22,640 nt of DNA from Methanobacteriota archaeon (GCA_002707335.2 PAMN02000057.1:16198-38837), one strand, 5' to 3'. Shown: positions 8,203 through 16,686, numbered from the stretch's first letter. Numbers and translations are program-made. Notes: generated by a model from the letters alone, not told the origin.

Positions 8203-9093
8203 TTAGAGAAATCCGTCGACAATTAATTTGTCTGCAATCATACTTGCGTGTAATCTTGCTTTCTCATCATCAGAAGGCCAATTATCCTCCGCAATTTTTA
8301 GTTGACTTGCTATATCCATATTACAACCAGGTATAAGCATACGATGCCAGATTAATTCTTCGATTCGCATTGTGGAAATTTTATCATTTCGAAGGATTGG
8401 GAGAATTAATTCACTCAATGCTGATGACCTTTCTTCATAACTCATTTCTGGCCAACGTTGTTTGAGTTTTTTCAGCATCCTTGATGACAATTCAGGTAAC
8501 ATGTCTCCTGCTATCTCATTTGTTTCTGTTATTGGCCTAACATCAATAGTTCCTTCTTCGTTGAGGTGATCCCTTAACAATGAATAAACGGGGTCATAGT
8601 TTATTTCAACACCCTGTCTAAGCCAGTTTCCAGCAATTGCAAGAGGTCTTACTTTCCGGACTCTTGTCCCATTTGGAGAAATAGTTGATGCTATACATGC
8701 GCAGATTGCGACTGTGTCTATCGCACCTTGATGATGGTTGTTGGAAGTTTCTGTATTGAATTCGACAGAAATTGGACCAATCTCTATAACATCGTCTGAG
8801 ATTGACAAGTTGCTATTTGACTCCATAAATGGATTGATTACTATTTTCAAACCTTCCAAATCTGGCAACGAATATCCATCACCACTGACATATTTTTTTT
8901 GAGGTAGAATTTTCCTTCTGTAATTTCTTGAAGCATCAAGTAAAGAGGATTCTAATTGGATAAGTGATAGGACTCCTTCTAAATCTGCGGGAGTTAAAAT
9001 TTGTATAACATCAGAGGAATTAATCTTCAATGCAATCTCTTCAACAACATCCTCGATTTGAGAAAATATTGGTGAGTCAAAGAAACTTCGCAA
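8203..9093 (-). CDS. Degenerate DHH/RecJ-like (GAN/Cdc45-like) protein
   Basis: 296 residues, no signal peptide. Residues about 26-62 (DVIQILTPADLEGVLSLIQ and the following helix) align by eye with the start of archaeal RecJ-like GAN nucleases, where the family has ISH-x-DADG-x-xA; here it reads TPADLEGV, so the metal-binding Asp/His set is eroded. The DHH motif itself is absent. VRPLAIAGNWLRQG resembles the family's 'AIVGA-GD' strand. The gene directly follows uS15, and rps15 followed by a recJ/DHH gene is a known archaeal order. From this I infer an inactive structural paralogue, like Cdc45 in the CMG helicase. The start is TTG at 9093: an in-frame TAG lies four codons upstream, no ATG occurs in the first 80 codons, and a GGGTGG motif precedes it. 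It may instead be an unrelated family-specific protein. Confidence 0.55.
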   Translation of the reverse strand: MRSFFDSPIFSQIEDVVEEIALKINSSDVIQILTPADLEGVLSLIQLESSLLDASRNYRRKILPQKKYVSGDGYSLPDLEGLKIVINPFMESNSNLSISDDVIEIGPISVEFNTETSNNHHQGAIDTVAICACIASTISPNGTRVRKVRPLAIAGNWLRQGVEINYDPVYSLLRDHLNEEGTIDVRPITETNEIAGDMLPELSSRMLKKLKQRWPEMSYEERSSALSELILPILRNDKISTMRIEELIWHRMLIPGCNMDIASQLKIAEDNWPSDDEKARLHASMIADKLIVDGFL

Positions 9094-9095
9094 GT

Positions 9096-9103
9096 TACCA
9101 CCC
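9096..9103 (-). promoter_or_regulatory. Shine-Dalgarno motif before a TTG start
   Basis: On the minus strand TAGGGTGGTAAC precedes the TTG at 9093. The GGTGG part is complementary to the archaeal 16S tail and sits at a usable distance. It supports the TTG as the true start of the DHH-like gene, since the frame is closed just upstream by the TAG. Confidence 0.4.
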
Positions 9104-9146
9104 TAACAATACGTGGAGATGGGGGTTCATGAAGTTGAGTGTTTAC

Positions 9147-9608
9147 TCATTCAACCATCAATCTTAGTTGTTCTCTCTTGTATTTCCAATCGGATTCTAG
9201 TTTTCCTTCATTGATGTAGTAACTAGCCAATCTTCGAATCTTTGCTTCGGTCAGTTCCAAAGCCCTTTTGTTGTGTAGATCCTTGTGATTTCCAGATCCC
9301 ATGTGCTCGAGTATTGCTACTGCTTTTCTCATTAAGTTCATCATGTCTTCAGGATATTTTCCACCGATTCCGTTCTCTGCAAGAACTGCCCCGATTCTTT
9401 TACCGCCAAGCACAGACCTTACATCTGGCACGGCATGTTGATCTCTTAGGATTGTTCCAATCTGTGCGGTTGTGTGGCCAGCCTTTCCAAGTTCAATTAT
9501 TAGATTAGTAACCTCTTTTGAATCTGTATTAGACCACTCTGGAAGAGCCTCGTTGTGAGGTTTGGTTGAACCGGAACTGCCTTTTCTTCTAGCATACATA
9601 CGTGCCAT
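9147..9608 (-). CDS. rps15: 30S ribosomal protein uS15, archaeal/eukaryotic type
   Basis: 153 residues, the long archaeal form (bacterial S15 is about 89). The N-terminal MARMYARRKGSSGSTKP extension is characteristic of archaeal uS15 and eukaryotic S13e. The segment PEWSNTDSKEVTNLIIELGKAG and the C-terminal helical domain with SGNHKDLHNKRALELTEAKIRRLASYY, which binds the 16S rRNA central domain, are clear. The frame is open six codons further upstream, but MARM is the family start and has a strong Shine-Dalgarno motif just before it. It is followed, 53 bases on, by the DHH-like gene, probably in the same transcript. arcS lies upstream, separated by 72 bases, so uS15 could have its own promoter there or be read through from arcS. 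Confidence 0.97.
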   Translation of the reverse strand: MARMYARRKGSSGSTKPHNEALPEWSNTDSKEVTNLIIELGKAGHTTAQIGTILRDQHAVPDVRSVLGGKRIGAVLAENGIGGKYPEDMMNLMRKAVAILEHMGSGNHKDLHNKRALELTEAKIRRLASYYINEGKLESDWKYKREQLRLMVE

Positions 9609-9614
9609 AATCAT

Positions 9615-9620
9615 ACCTCC
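9615..9620 (-). promoter_or_regulatory. Shine-Dalgarno motif of rps15
   Basis: GGAGGT on the minus strand, 6 bases before the ATG at 9608. It is a near-perfect anti-16S match and fixes the uS15 start. It also shows that not all mRNAs in this genome are leaderless. Confidence 0.8.
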
Positions 9621-9663
9621 GAGCAAGTTGCCGACCTATCACCTGTTATTAACCACTACGCAT

Positions 9664-9673
9664 AAGAAAAATA
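9664..9673 (-). terminator. T-rich tract after arcS
   Basis: Minus-strand TATTTTTCTT begins 8 bases after the arcS stop. Archaeal termination often occurs in such T-runs without a hairpin. The same AT-rich block could instead be the TATA element of rps15, since a start about 25 bases on would leave a leader of roughly 35 bases holding the Shine-Dalgarno motif. The sequence cannot decide between the two. Confidence 0.3.
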
Positions 9674-9680
9674 TGACAAA

Positions 9681-11417
9681 TCACAACCTCTGGTGCATTT
9701 TAGCGAGTTTCCCGGGGGTTTTTCTCCATTCCCAAGCAGGAGCAAGCGCCCGTGCTGAACCAACACACCTTCCTCCTTGCATAACAAGAACATCCTCACC
9801 CAGCCTAATTTCTTCATCAAATGATCTTAAGATGTTTAGAGTCACATCGCCCTTCCATTTTTGTTCGTCTGAAATCTCGATACGCCTCAAAGAATTACAG
9901 GCATCTAAGATTGCTACACCTGCCTTTGATATTGAAAAGCTACCTCTCTCAGGAGCCCACATTGCAATTTGTTCTCCATCACGCATTATTTTCCACCTAG
10001 GGAATCTCCCACTGATGTCACAGTTTTCTAACCAATCATCATTCAAGAATTGTAAACGGGATATAGACCTGTAGGTGTCTAGATTGACTAACGTACCATT
10101 TCGTTTTTTCATTCTAACGTTATCTACTACTGCTGATTTCAGTCTACTTAGCGCTTGGTCGCTAGTTGCTCTATCCCCTTGTCTTGTATTTATCACAGGG
10201 ATTTCAGTATCAATTTCAATAGATGAATGGTTGATTATGACCCGGTATTTATTTCGAGAAATTAATGCGTTAATCATTGATTTTACTCTTTCAACCTCTT
10301 GTAAATTCCAATCACCCGTAACAGGGATATCGTATCGCCCTGCAGGCCATACCGCTTCTAAATCACGAGGTACTAAACCAAGAGGGCTAGTTATCATAAC
10401 CTCATGTGCCGCATTATGTGCAATCGCATTTTTGAAATTTTTATGTGATTTTGACCTTGAATATGGCTTTCTTGCCGAGCATGGAAGAAGTATCAATACT
10501 TCGTCTAAACTGCTAGGCTTAATGTATCGGTTCGTTATGAATTCTACCCAATCACAAATAATTGGGTCATCATGGGATTCAATAGAATTTATTTGAAGAT
10601 TCGTGGATTCATCTACAACCATTTCTAGAATTCCATCTTGGCGACCAACCGCTTTGTCGTGATATCTCATATGTTCAACTAACCTAGGGCTGGATATTGA
10701 TTGTGCAACTGCAAGTTCACGTAATTTTTTACTAGAAATTGCAGACCTTACTTCATTCAAAGCATAAGTCCAGTGGTCGACTTCTAGATCGTTATCTTGA
10801 GCTATTCTCGGCCCATTCCATGTAAGAACTGCGCCAGCCGATTCCGCTTGAAGTGAACGTGCTGTGTCAAATAAATCCACTCCAAACCACGTAAGAACCG
10901 CACAATTGTCGGGACCTCCAATTCCTGGTGTCCAGAGTAACGATGAAGGAAATGCGTGTTTTATTTTGATAATAGCATCAACCAATTTCCCAGGGCGGTT
11001 CGCTAATTGCAATGCATCTGTCAGTATTACTATTACCGGATCTAAATGAGGATTTGATAACTCCTCATCATGATTCATCGCTTGCCAAGAAATAGGTAAT
11101 ATATCGCCTTTCGACGCAGATTTCCCTGCATCTGCCTCTTCGAACGATGGTGGCAATACGTGACCCAATGAAGCAGACATATTTGGTCCATTTTCATTCG
11201 AAATCCACGGAGCAAATGGTGCCCTGGAATTTATCTCAATATTTCTTGGGATCCCTCCATCTGATGAAATTGTAAACGGTGCAAATTTGATATCGAATTC
11301 TTCGTTTCCACTTATTACAATACCTGGAGTGTATGAAGATGGAGATTTTCTATCTCCAAGCCCCCAAATTCTTGAGTATCTTTGACGGGAAATTACCGTT
11401 CTTCCGATACCCGCCAT
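9681..11417 (-). CDS. arcS: Archaeosine synthase (TGT-like, PUA domain)
   Basis: 578 residues. ArcS acts on preQ0 placed at position 15 of tRNA by archaeal TGT, in the pathway to archaeosine (G+). The hallmark is the ArcS motif PC-x3-KPY-x2-S-x2-H, seen here as PCSARKPYSRSKSH at about residues 309-322. The first ~300 residues are a TGT-like domain that has lost the transglycosylase active site in this family (WTPGIGGPDNCAVLTWFGVDLFDTA recalls the TGT barrel). The C-terminal ~75 residues form a PUA RNA-binding domain, with VLVMQGGRCVGSARAL. I use the ATG at 11417; a TTG six codons upstream (11435) is an alternative. The length and order of domains match full-length euryarchaeal ArcS. No tgt gene or amidotransferase partner is in the window. 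The gene is divergent from the surface protein at 11482, with only 64 bases between. Confidence 0.93.
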   Translation of the reverse strand: MAGIGRTVISRQRYSRIWGLGDRKSPSSYTPGIVISGNEEFDIKFAPFTISSDGGIPRNIEINSRAPFAPWISNENGPNMSASLGHVLPPSFEEADAGKSASKGDILPISWQAMNHDEELSNPHLDPVIVILTDALQLANRPGKLVDAIIKIKHAFPSSLLWTPGIGGPDNCAVLTWFGVDLFDTARSLQAESAGAVLTWNGPRIAQDNDLEVDHWTYALNEVRSAISSKKLRELAVAQSISSPRLVEHMRYHDKAVGRQDGILEMVVDESTNLQINSIESHDDPIICDWVEFITNRYIKPSSLDEVLILLPCSARKPYSRSKSHKNFKNAIAHNAAHEVMITSPLGLVPRDLEAVWPAGRYDIPVTGDWNLQEVERVKSMINALISRNKYRVIINHSSIEIDTEIPVINTRQGDRATSDQALSRLKSAVVDNVRMKKRNGTLVNLDTYRSISRLQFLNDDWLENCDISGRFPRWKIMRDGEQIAMWAPERGSFSISKAGVAILDACNSLRRIEISDEQKWKGDVTLNILRSFDEEIRLGEDVLVMQGGRCVGSARALAPAWEWRKTPGKLAKMHQRL

Positions 11418-11481
11418 AGCGTCAGCGAAAAACAAGTTAGTCTTGAATCATTTGAAGTCTTATGAGTTATCCCCGACAAAC

Positions 11482-13524
11482 ATGGGGAAGAAAGCACTGG
11501 CGGTTTGCCTTGTTGCGTTCATCATTCCACTTGCTTCTGCTGGCAATTACAACGCGGAAATTGAGGTTGAAGACGGCATCATATGGTTTGATTGTGAAAA
11601 TTCAAATGTGATTTTGACCAATTCTACTGGATTTGAAATAAACAACTCATCCGAAATTTATGAGAACTTAGAAGCAGGAAATTATTTCTTAAACATCAGT
11701 GAAATCGATAATTGTCAAGGAATTATCCCCGTAACTGCGGAATTATCGAACACAAGACCGCCCCCGGGGTCAGCAATAAATGCTGGATTCAAAATGCTAG
11801 ACCATGAAATCTGCAATCTAAATGGGACTTCTTCAAATTGTGAAGGCGTAGATACATCTGGAAATCTTGTAAATGACCCAGCCGATGTTTTTGGGATAAA
11901 TGTAACCAGTGGGCAAATACTCGTCACAGAATTGATTGCTTCGTCAGCTGCTATTGAAGTAAAATTTCATTTCCAAAACAATACTTCGGAAGAACTAGTC
12001 CAAAATTCAATTGAGTTGAATAGAAACAGTTCAATAAACTCCGAGCATGATGCGATTATACCAATAGAGAATGATGGACGCATCATCATCACTGTCACAA
12101 GCCCTGCACTAGATACTGTTTGGGGTTTGAATACTAAATTATATGAAAAAGATGAACTAATCATCTTAAAGAATATTGATTCCATATCAGGAATTGGAAA
12201 AATGAATTTCAAATACATCTTGCCAACATTTGAATCAATGTTGATAACTAATTCTGTTAATGACCTAATGGAGGCACAGAATATGAAATATCGATTTGTG
12301 TACTCTGAAACCTATTCATCCGATTGGTTAAACGCCAGCATTGGAGACAGAATCAATTCGATAACTGAGTCAGAATATATTGAGTTTGAATGGGATTGTA
12401 ATTGTGAATGGCATGCATCTATGTCTCAACATGAACATTACGATGCAGGGTGGGGTGGAGATGCACCAAGTTTGCGTCCACTTAGTTCTACAAGTAATAA
12501 CTCTACATACCCACTAATCCCAATGGATGGTTCATTACATACTGGTGAATTAACCCTTGAAATGAATGACTACAGAGATGTTTTGCGCGTTGAAACGACG
12601 GGATGGAATGAATCGATTCACCTTGTTGATGTTACCGTTGAAGGCGACATATATGACCTTCAAGTCACAATTTGGGACATCGACCAAAATACTTGGCAAG
12701 AAATTGATAGTTTAACTAAAACATATTCTATGAACGACATCAGGGCTACGCTCGAAGTAGGAAGAGGTACACATTTCATTAGAATTCAACACATCAATGG
12801 CTCAGATTCAATTTCTGAAGAAATACAACCTGTCGAATGGAAAATCAGAGTTTCTACTGCGGTGATAGACGAAGGAGAGGAACCATGGTTCCCTGCATCA
12901 GAAGAAGTAAAAAGCGCTGCGAATGTATTTTATTGGCTGATGGGTGCCTTGATGATTGTTCCATTCATTGTATTCTACTTACAAGTGAAAAATGATCGGC
13001 TGTTTGCAGAAGAATTTGCCAGCAAAAAGAACAGGTTGGCCTGGTTAAGTGAAAGACTCGACAAGGGAGAGGATATCGAGGCTGATCTTTCCAGAGCATT
13101 GAGAACAATGTCTTCTTTGGATTGGGAAGATGCCCTTCAAACATGGGGAACACCTGAACTCAGACATCTAACCAGTGGCATAGATATCGCTTTATGGAAA
13201 TTAGACAAAAGGCTTTCAAGTGATGGAGAAATTCCGCTAATGCTTGGAATCATGCCTAGTGAAAACGAATGGAGTGTGGCGGCAGTTCGACTTGAGGCAC
13301 CAGAGGGTAAAGCATGGACAATAACCAATGTAGAGCCTAAATTATTGTTTAGAAATGATGAAATTTTCCTTGATACAATATCAGCTGGTTCTAGGGTATT
13401 CATAAAATTAAACATTAAAGGGGAGGCTGATTCGATAGATATTCACCTATCAGGTATGATGCTTACTAAGCCAATTGCTGCTAAACCAAGTAAAACAATG
13501 TACCTAGATTCTGAAGAAGAATAA
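11482..13524 (+). CDS. Secreted, membrane-anchored surface protein
   Basis: 680 residues. The ATG at 11482 starts a clean signal peptide (MGKKALAVCLVAFIIPLASAG); a TTG 13 codons upstream would bury it, so I reject that start. About 450 extracellular residues follow, with many Asn-x-Ser/Thr sequons and an acidic, Asn-rich composition. The stretch around residues 365-440 (LTLEMNDYRDVLRVET to HFIRIQHINGSDS) looks like a PPC-like or other beta-sandwich domain. A membrane helix lies at about 480-502 (VFYWLMGALMIVPFIVFYLQ). The 178-residue cytoplasmic tail has a helical part (KKNRLAWLSERLDKGEDIEADLS) and then a beta-rich part with GIMPSENEWSVAAVRLEAPEG, so the inside carries a folded domain rather than a simple anchor. 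I do not recognise a family. It ends one base before the convergent dnaJ stop. Confidence 0.85.
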   Translation: MGKKALAVCLVAFIIPLASAGNYNAEIEVEDGIIWFDCENSNVILTNSTGFEINNSSEIYENLEAGNYFLNISEIDNCQGIIPVTAELSNTRPPPGSAINAGFKMLDHEICNLNGTSSNCEGVDTSGNLVNDPADVFGINVTSGQILVTELIASSAAIEVKFHFQNNTSEELVQNSIELNRNSSINSEHDAIIPIENDGRIIITVTSPALDTVWGLNTKLYEKDELIILKNIDSISGIGKMNFKYILPTFESMLITNSVNDLMEAQNMKYRFVYSETYSSDWLNASIGDRINSITESEYIEFEWDCNCEWHASMSQHEHYDAGWGGDAPSLRPLSSTSNNSTYPLIPMDGSLHTGELTLEMNDYRDVLRVETTGWNESIHLVDVTVEGDIYDLQVTIWDIDQNTWQEIDSLTKTYSMNDIRATLEVGRGTHFIRIQHINGSDSISEEIQPVEWKIRVSTAVIDEGEEPWFPASEEVKSAANVFYWLMGALMIVPFIVFYLQVKNDRLFAEEFASKKNRLAWLSERLDKGEDIEADLSRALRTMSSLDWEDALQTWGTPELRHLTSGIDIALWKLDKRLSSDGEIPLMLGIMPSENEWSVAAVRLEAPEGKAWTITNVEPKLLFRNDEIFLDTISAGSRVFIKLNIKGEADSIDIHLSGMMLTKPIAAKPSKTMYLDSEEE

Positions 13525-14649
13525 TCAATTTCTTCTTTCTTCAGCATCTTCAATGATTTTGTCGACAATGTCTTTCTTACCGTTCAATTCTTGGCTGATC
13601 GATTCTAAAATTTTCTTTGTTGCCTTGTCTATCTTTTTCGGCATGAATAGTTTACAAAGAATAACTATGTCTCCTCGGCCAACACCTCGATTTGATGGCA
13701 AACCCCTTCCAGGTATGGTTATTGTATCTCCTGAATTTGTTCCTGAAGGAACCTTAATCGACAATGTATTTCCATCAATATGTGGTATTTTTATTTCGGC
13801 ACCCATCGCTAAATCACGAAAACTCAAAGGTAAAGACATTATCAAATCCATGCCATTTCTTTCAAACCATGGATGTTCATCTACGATTAATTCGATAAAC
13901 AGATCCCCAGAAATTCCTTTTCCATAGGGGGCAGGATGTCCTTTTCCTCTCATTCTCAATCTTAATCCATCATTTGCTCCTTTTGGAACATCAAATCTCA
14001 ATGTTTGGTTCTCAGAAATAACTCCATCCCCGGCACATGTTTTACATCTAGATTTTGCGATTTGTCCAGAACCGTTACATGTTCTGCAAGGAGACACTGA
14101 ATCTTGCAAAAATGGACCTATTTGTTGGCGAACTCTAACTTGGCCTGCACCACCACAATCAGAACAAGTCTCTGTTATGCCATCCTTTGCACCTGAACCA
14201 TTACAATCTGCACAAACAATTGGCAAGTCAGCCTCGATTTCTTCTTTCCCACCATTAAGAACAGTTTCGATTGAAATATTATGTCTCACAAGTATGTCGT
14301 GGCCTTGCCTTTGAGTGCTTCGTCGCCTTCCGCCACCAAAAATGTTAGAGAAAAAATCCCCGCCCAATATGTCATCAAGGTTGATATTGAAACCTTGGAA
14401 ACCGCCTGGTCCGAATGGTGAACCACCCGGAGCATTGTGTCCAAAACGATCGTAATTTCTACGCTTGTCTTGATCTGATAATACTGCGTAGGCCTCCTGA
14501 ATTTCTTTGAACTTTTCATCAGCATCAGGGGAATCGTTTTTGTCGGGATGATACTTTCTTGCAAGAGAACGAAACGCTTTCTTCAGTTCCTTTTCATCGG
14601 CGTCTCGAGAAACTTCTAAAACATCATAGTAGTCTCTTTTGTCACTCAT
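13525..14649 (-). CDS. dnaJ: Chaperone protein DnaJ (type I Hsp40)
   Basis: 374 residues, the standard length. DnaJ delivers unfolded proteins to DnaK and stimulates its ATPase. Residues 1-70 are the J domain with the HPD motif (YHPDKND). A Gly/Phe-rich linker follows (about 70-115, FGPGGFQGFN and IFGGG). Four CxxCxGxG zinc repeats lie between about 145 and 215: CADCNGSG, CSDCGGAG, CRTCNGSG and CKTCAGDG, all intact. The C-terminal substrate-binding domains I/II continue with DEHPWFERNGMDLIM and VPSGTNSGDTITIPGRGLPS. The ATG has a good Shine-Dalgarno motif. DnaJ, DnaK and GrpE in mesophilic archaea are generally considered acquired from bacteria. Neither dnaK nor grpE is in this window, which is notable because they are often adjacent. 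The upstream neighbour on the same strand is a zinc-ribbon membrane protein 52 bases away. Confidence 0.97.
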   Translation of the reverse strand: MSDKRDYYDVLEVSRDADEKELKKAFRSLARKYHPDKNDSPDADEKFKEIQEAYAVLSDQDKRRNYDRFGHNAPGGSPFGPGGFQGFNINLDDILGGDFFSNIFGGGRRRSTQRQGHDILVRHNISIETVLNGGKEEIEADLPIVCADCNGSGAKDGITETCSDCGGAGQVRVRQQIGPFLQDSVSPCRTCNGSGQIAKSRCKTCAGDGVISENQTLRFDVPKGANDGLRLRMRGKGHPAPYGKGISGDLFIELIVDEHPWFERNGMDLIMSLPLSFRDLAMGAEIKIPHIDGNTLSIKVPSGTNSGDTITIPGRGLPSNRGVGRGDIVILCKLFMPKKIDKATKKILESISQELNGKKDIVDKIIEDAEERRN

Positions 14650-14654
14650 AGATG

Positions 14655-14660
14655 CACCTC
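14655..14660 (-). promoter_or_regulatory. Shine-Dalgarno motif of dnaJ
   Basis: GAGGTG on the minus strand, 5 bases before the dnaJ ATG at 14649. It fits the archaeal 16S tail. The presence of a leader suggests co-transcription with, or a start inside the end of, the upstream zinc-ribbon gene. Confidence 0.65.
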
Positions 14661-14701
14661 GTATATTCTATCCGGTGAGTAGGGGGTTTTTGATTACAGC
14701 G

Positions 14702-15625
14702 CTAAAGATTACTACCACAATTACTGCAGAACCTTTCACCAATTGGATTTGGCGAATTACAAACTCTACATGTTGGCATCGGTTGAAAACCTGGAGAAGA
14801 TGCAATGTTATTGCTCGAATTTACTTGAGGGGCTCCATAAGCTAACTCTTCCATTGTTGGCTGTTTTGGTACAACCTCGGCTTCCTTGTTTTCAAGTGAT
14901 ATTGTCTCCATACCAGAGTCTGTAAAAGACTGTATTTCCATTGGGCGGGGATTTTTCCTATCAGTTGCGATAGGAGTTATTGGTGCAATTGGTCGCTGGG
15001 CAATTACGGGAGATTCTTGACTCCTCGTTTCAAGTGAATTCTTACTTTTCTCCAAACGTTTGATTTCAGAGTCTTTACCACGGATTTTAGAAATCCAATC
15101 CAAAAACCGATCCATTGGTGATGACTGCCTAACAGCACCATATGTTGCAGCGACACCTGCTTCATCGAACTGTTCCTCGCCTGAAACACGAGCTTGTGCC
15201 ATTCTTACTCTATCTGAATCTATCAGCATCTCAACCTCGACTTCATCCGATATTTCTTTCAGACCCACATTTTTTCCTGAGGTAACATTAGAAACTTGAC
15301 CCTGAAGAGTGATTTGCGCCTCTTCTGACAAATTAGATTCCATCTCAATGTTCTTTTCCCAAACACCACTTTCTTCAGCTTTGAAATGCCTAGAAACAGA
15401 CTTTACCGCTTTGCTTCTTCTCCACTCATGGTCTCTTACGATCCTAGTTTTTCTATACAACAAAATTCCAATTCCCAAACAGACTATGTGTAAGGAAATA
15501 TCTAGATATCCGGATAGTTCAAGCATTTTCTTCAATGGTGAAACAAATAATCGCAGTGTATTGAGAACAAGGATGGGCACGAAAAGTAAGACTACCGCAG
15601 TAGATTGTCGCGCCATAGAATACAT
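14702..15625 (-). CDS. Membrane protein with C-terminal zinc ribbon
   Basis: 307 residues. Two hydrophobic segments lie near the N-terminus (about 8-28, VVLLFVPILVLNTLRLFV, and 38-56, LDISLHIVCLGIGILLY), so the protein is a small two-helix membrane protein. About 215 mostly disordered, charged and Pro-rich residues follow. The last 25 residues are a zinc ribbon with CRVC, an 11-residue loop and CSNC, of the double-zinc-ribbon-like type common in archaeal membrane proteins. Both long parts should face the cytoplasm if the helices form a hairpin. No enzyme motif is seen. The ATG at 15625 is preferred because an AAATTT box lies about 24 bases upstream; ATG 15616 (MARQST) or TTG 15643 are alternatives. 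It follows the glycosyltransferase by 32 bases on the same strand and precedes dnaJ. Confidence 0.75.
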   Translation of the reverse strand: MYSMARQSTAVVLLFVPILVLNTLRLFVSPLKKMLELSGYLDISLHIVCLGIGILLYRKTRIVRDHEWRRSKAVKSVSRHFKAEESGVWEKNIEMESNLSEEAQITLQGQVSNVTSGKNVGLKEISDEVEVEMLIDSDRVRMAQARVSGEEQFDEAGVAATYGAVRQSSPMDRFLDWISKIRGKDSEIKRLEKSKNSLETRSQESPVIAQRPIAPITPIATDRKNPRPMEIQSFTDSGMETISLENKEAEVVPKQPTMEELAYGAPQVNSSNNIASSPGFQPMPTCRVCNSPNPIGERFCSNCGSNL

Positions 15626-15645
15626 GCCTACTTGTTTCAGCAATG

Positions 15646-15652
15646 AAATTTA
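15646..15652 (-). promoter_or_regulatory. Possible TATA-like box of the zinc-ribbon gene
   Basis: TAAATTT on the minus strand is centred about 24 bases before the ATG at 15625. It is a weak match by sequence, but correctly spaced for a leaderless start, and lies in the short gap after the glycosyltransferase gene. Confidence 0.3.
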
Positions 15653-15657
15653 CCTAA

Positions 15658-16644
15658 TCATGTTCTATCATTAGGTGCTCTACCTGAACGCAACAATCCA
15701 TCCAATAGACCGATTGTAAATGCCGTGTGTAAGATTATCAAGCAAAGAGGTATTCCAAATAAGGATGAGATTCTTGACTGTAACGATTTATCGTGAGTTG
15801 TATAGACAATTCCAATCATCAATAGAGTCGATGCATAAACAACAGGTGCATACCACCACTTTTCAAGTGCAAAAATCAATATTAAACCCACTAATGGTAA
15901 GACTTCTCTGATATCGAATCTGTTAGGATGCTTTAGAACAACCTTTGTACGCCAAAATCCATACCTGTGGGACATTTTCCACCAATTCTTTAGGGATGAA
16001 CGTTTGTACATGTAAACACTGCTTACATCAGACCTCCAAACTTCCCATCCTTTTGATATCAATCTCATTGACAAATCACTATCTTGACTTGTGATGAACC
16101 TATTATCCCAGCCGTTTACACTACGTAGAGCCTCGACATTGTGTAAACAAAATGCAGGAACTTTGGTTCTAGCCCTGCCTTTGAATTTTTGGAACTGTCC
16201 GCCACCCGAACCAATGGGTGAAGATAGAGCGCCTTCAATCCAAATTTCAATATCATTTGAAACATCAGCGGATTCTGTTCTACAACCTATCGCTCCAATC
16301 TTCTTTCCTAGTTCTTTTTCCAAATTTAGTAGATCTTGTACCCTATTTTCCACATGGTCGGGATCGATGTAAGAGTGGCCAATTATTTCCAACAAGTGTG
16401 TAACATTATCTTCAACTTTATTCAAGGCTAAATTTCTAGCCTGTGACACTCTTTTTTTGGGATTATTCAAAACCTGTATCTTAGACCCATATTCTTCTAA
16501 AATGTTGAGTGTATTATCAGTTGAGCCACCATCTACAACCAATATTTGAACTGGCATCGTTTGTGAAAGAAGACTATCGAGGCACTTTTTAATGTGTTTC
16601 TCCTCATTTAGTACAGGTATTACTGCACAAACCTGTACCTCCAT
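15658..16644 (-). CDS. Family 2 glycosyltransferase, membrane-bound
   Basis: 328 residues. The N-terminus is a GT-A domain of family GT2: VCAVIPVLNEEKHIKKCLDSL opens it, ILVVDGGSTDNTLNIL holds the first acidic nucleotide-binding motif, and QARNLALNKV follows. The usual DxD position has EIIGHSYIDPDHV, where IDPD may carry the metal ligand. The catalytic ED motif is represented by SQDSDLSMRL (Asp-Ser-Asp) near residue 190. The C-terminal ~90 residues hold two to three hydrophobic segments (LPLVGLILIFALEKWWYAPVVY; LFGIPLCLIILHTAFTIGLL) that would hold it at the inner face of the membrane. Such enzymes add sugars from nucleotide or lipid donors to glycans, for example for N-glycosylation of the sequon-rich surface proteins in this window; the actual substrate is unknown. 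ATG 16644 gives a normal GT2 start; ATG 16656 and TTG 16674 are alternatives. Confidence 0.88.
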   Translation of the reverse strand: MEVQVCAVIPVLNEEKHIKKCLDSLLSQTMPVQILVVDGGSTDNTLNILEEYGSKIQVLNNPKKRVSQARNLALNKVEDNVTHLLEIIGHSYIDPDHVENRVQDLLNLEKELGKKIGAIGCRTESADVSNDIEIWIEGALSSPIGSGGGQFQKFKGRARTKVPAFCLHNVEALRSVNGWDNRFITSQDSDLSMRLISKGWEVWRSDVSSVYMYKRSSLKNWWKMSHRYGFWRTKVVLKHPNRFDIREVLPLVGLILIFALEKWWYAPVVYASTLLMIGIVYTTHDKSLQSRISSLFGIPLCLIILHTAFTIGLLDGLLRSGRAPNDRT

Positions 16645-16686
16645 GAAACAATCCATTTCAACATGATTTGTCAAATTTGCCTGTTA

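Noticed and set aside
9562..10596. Two long open frames on the plus strand (about 170 codons each) opposite arcS and rps15
   Set aside because: They are antisense shadows of arcS and uS15, both strongly supported by motifs; their products are low-complexity and have no start signal.
11418..11481. Divergent promoter region between arcS and the 11482 surface gene
   Set aside because: AT-rich, but no TATA-like box at the right distance from either start that I would trust.
15309..15674. Plus-strand frame of 121 codons opposite the zinc-ribbon membrane protein
   Set aside because: A mirror of the minus-strand gene, which has membrane helices and a zinc ribbon; no promoter and no recognisable domain on the plus strand.
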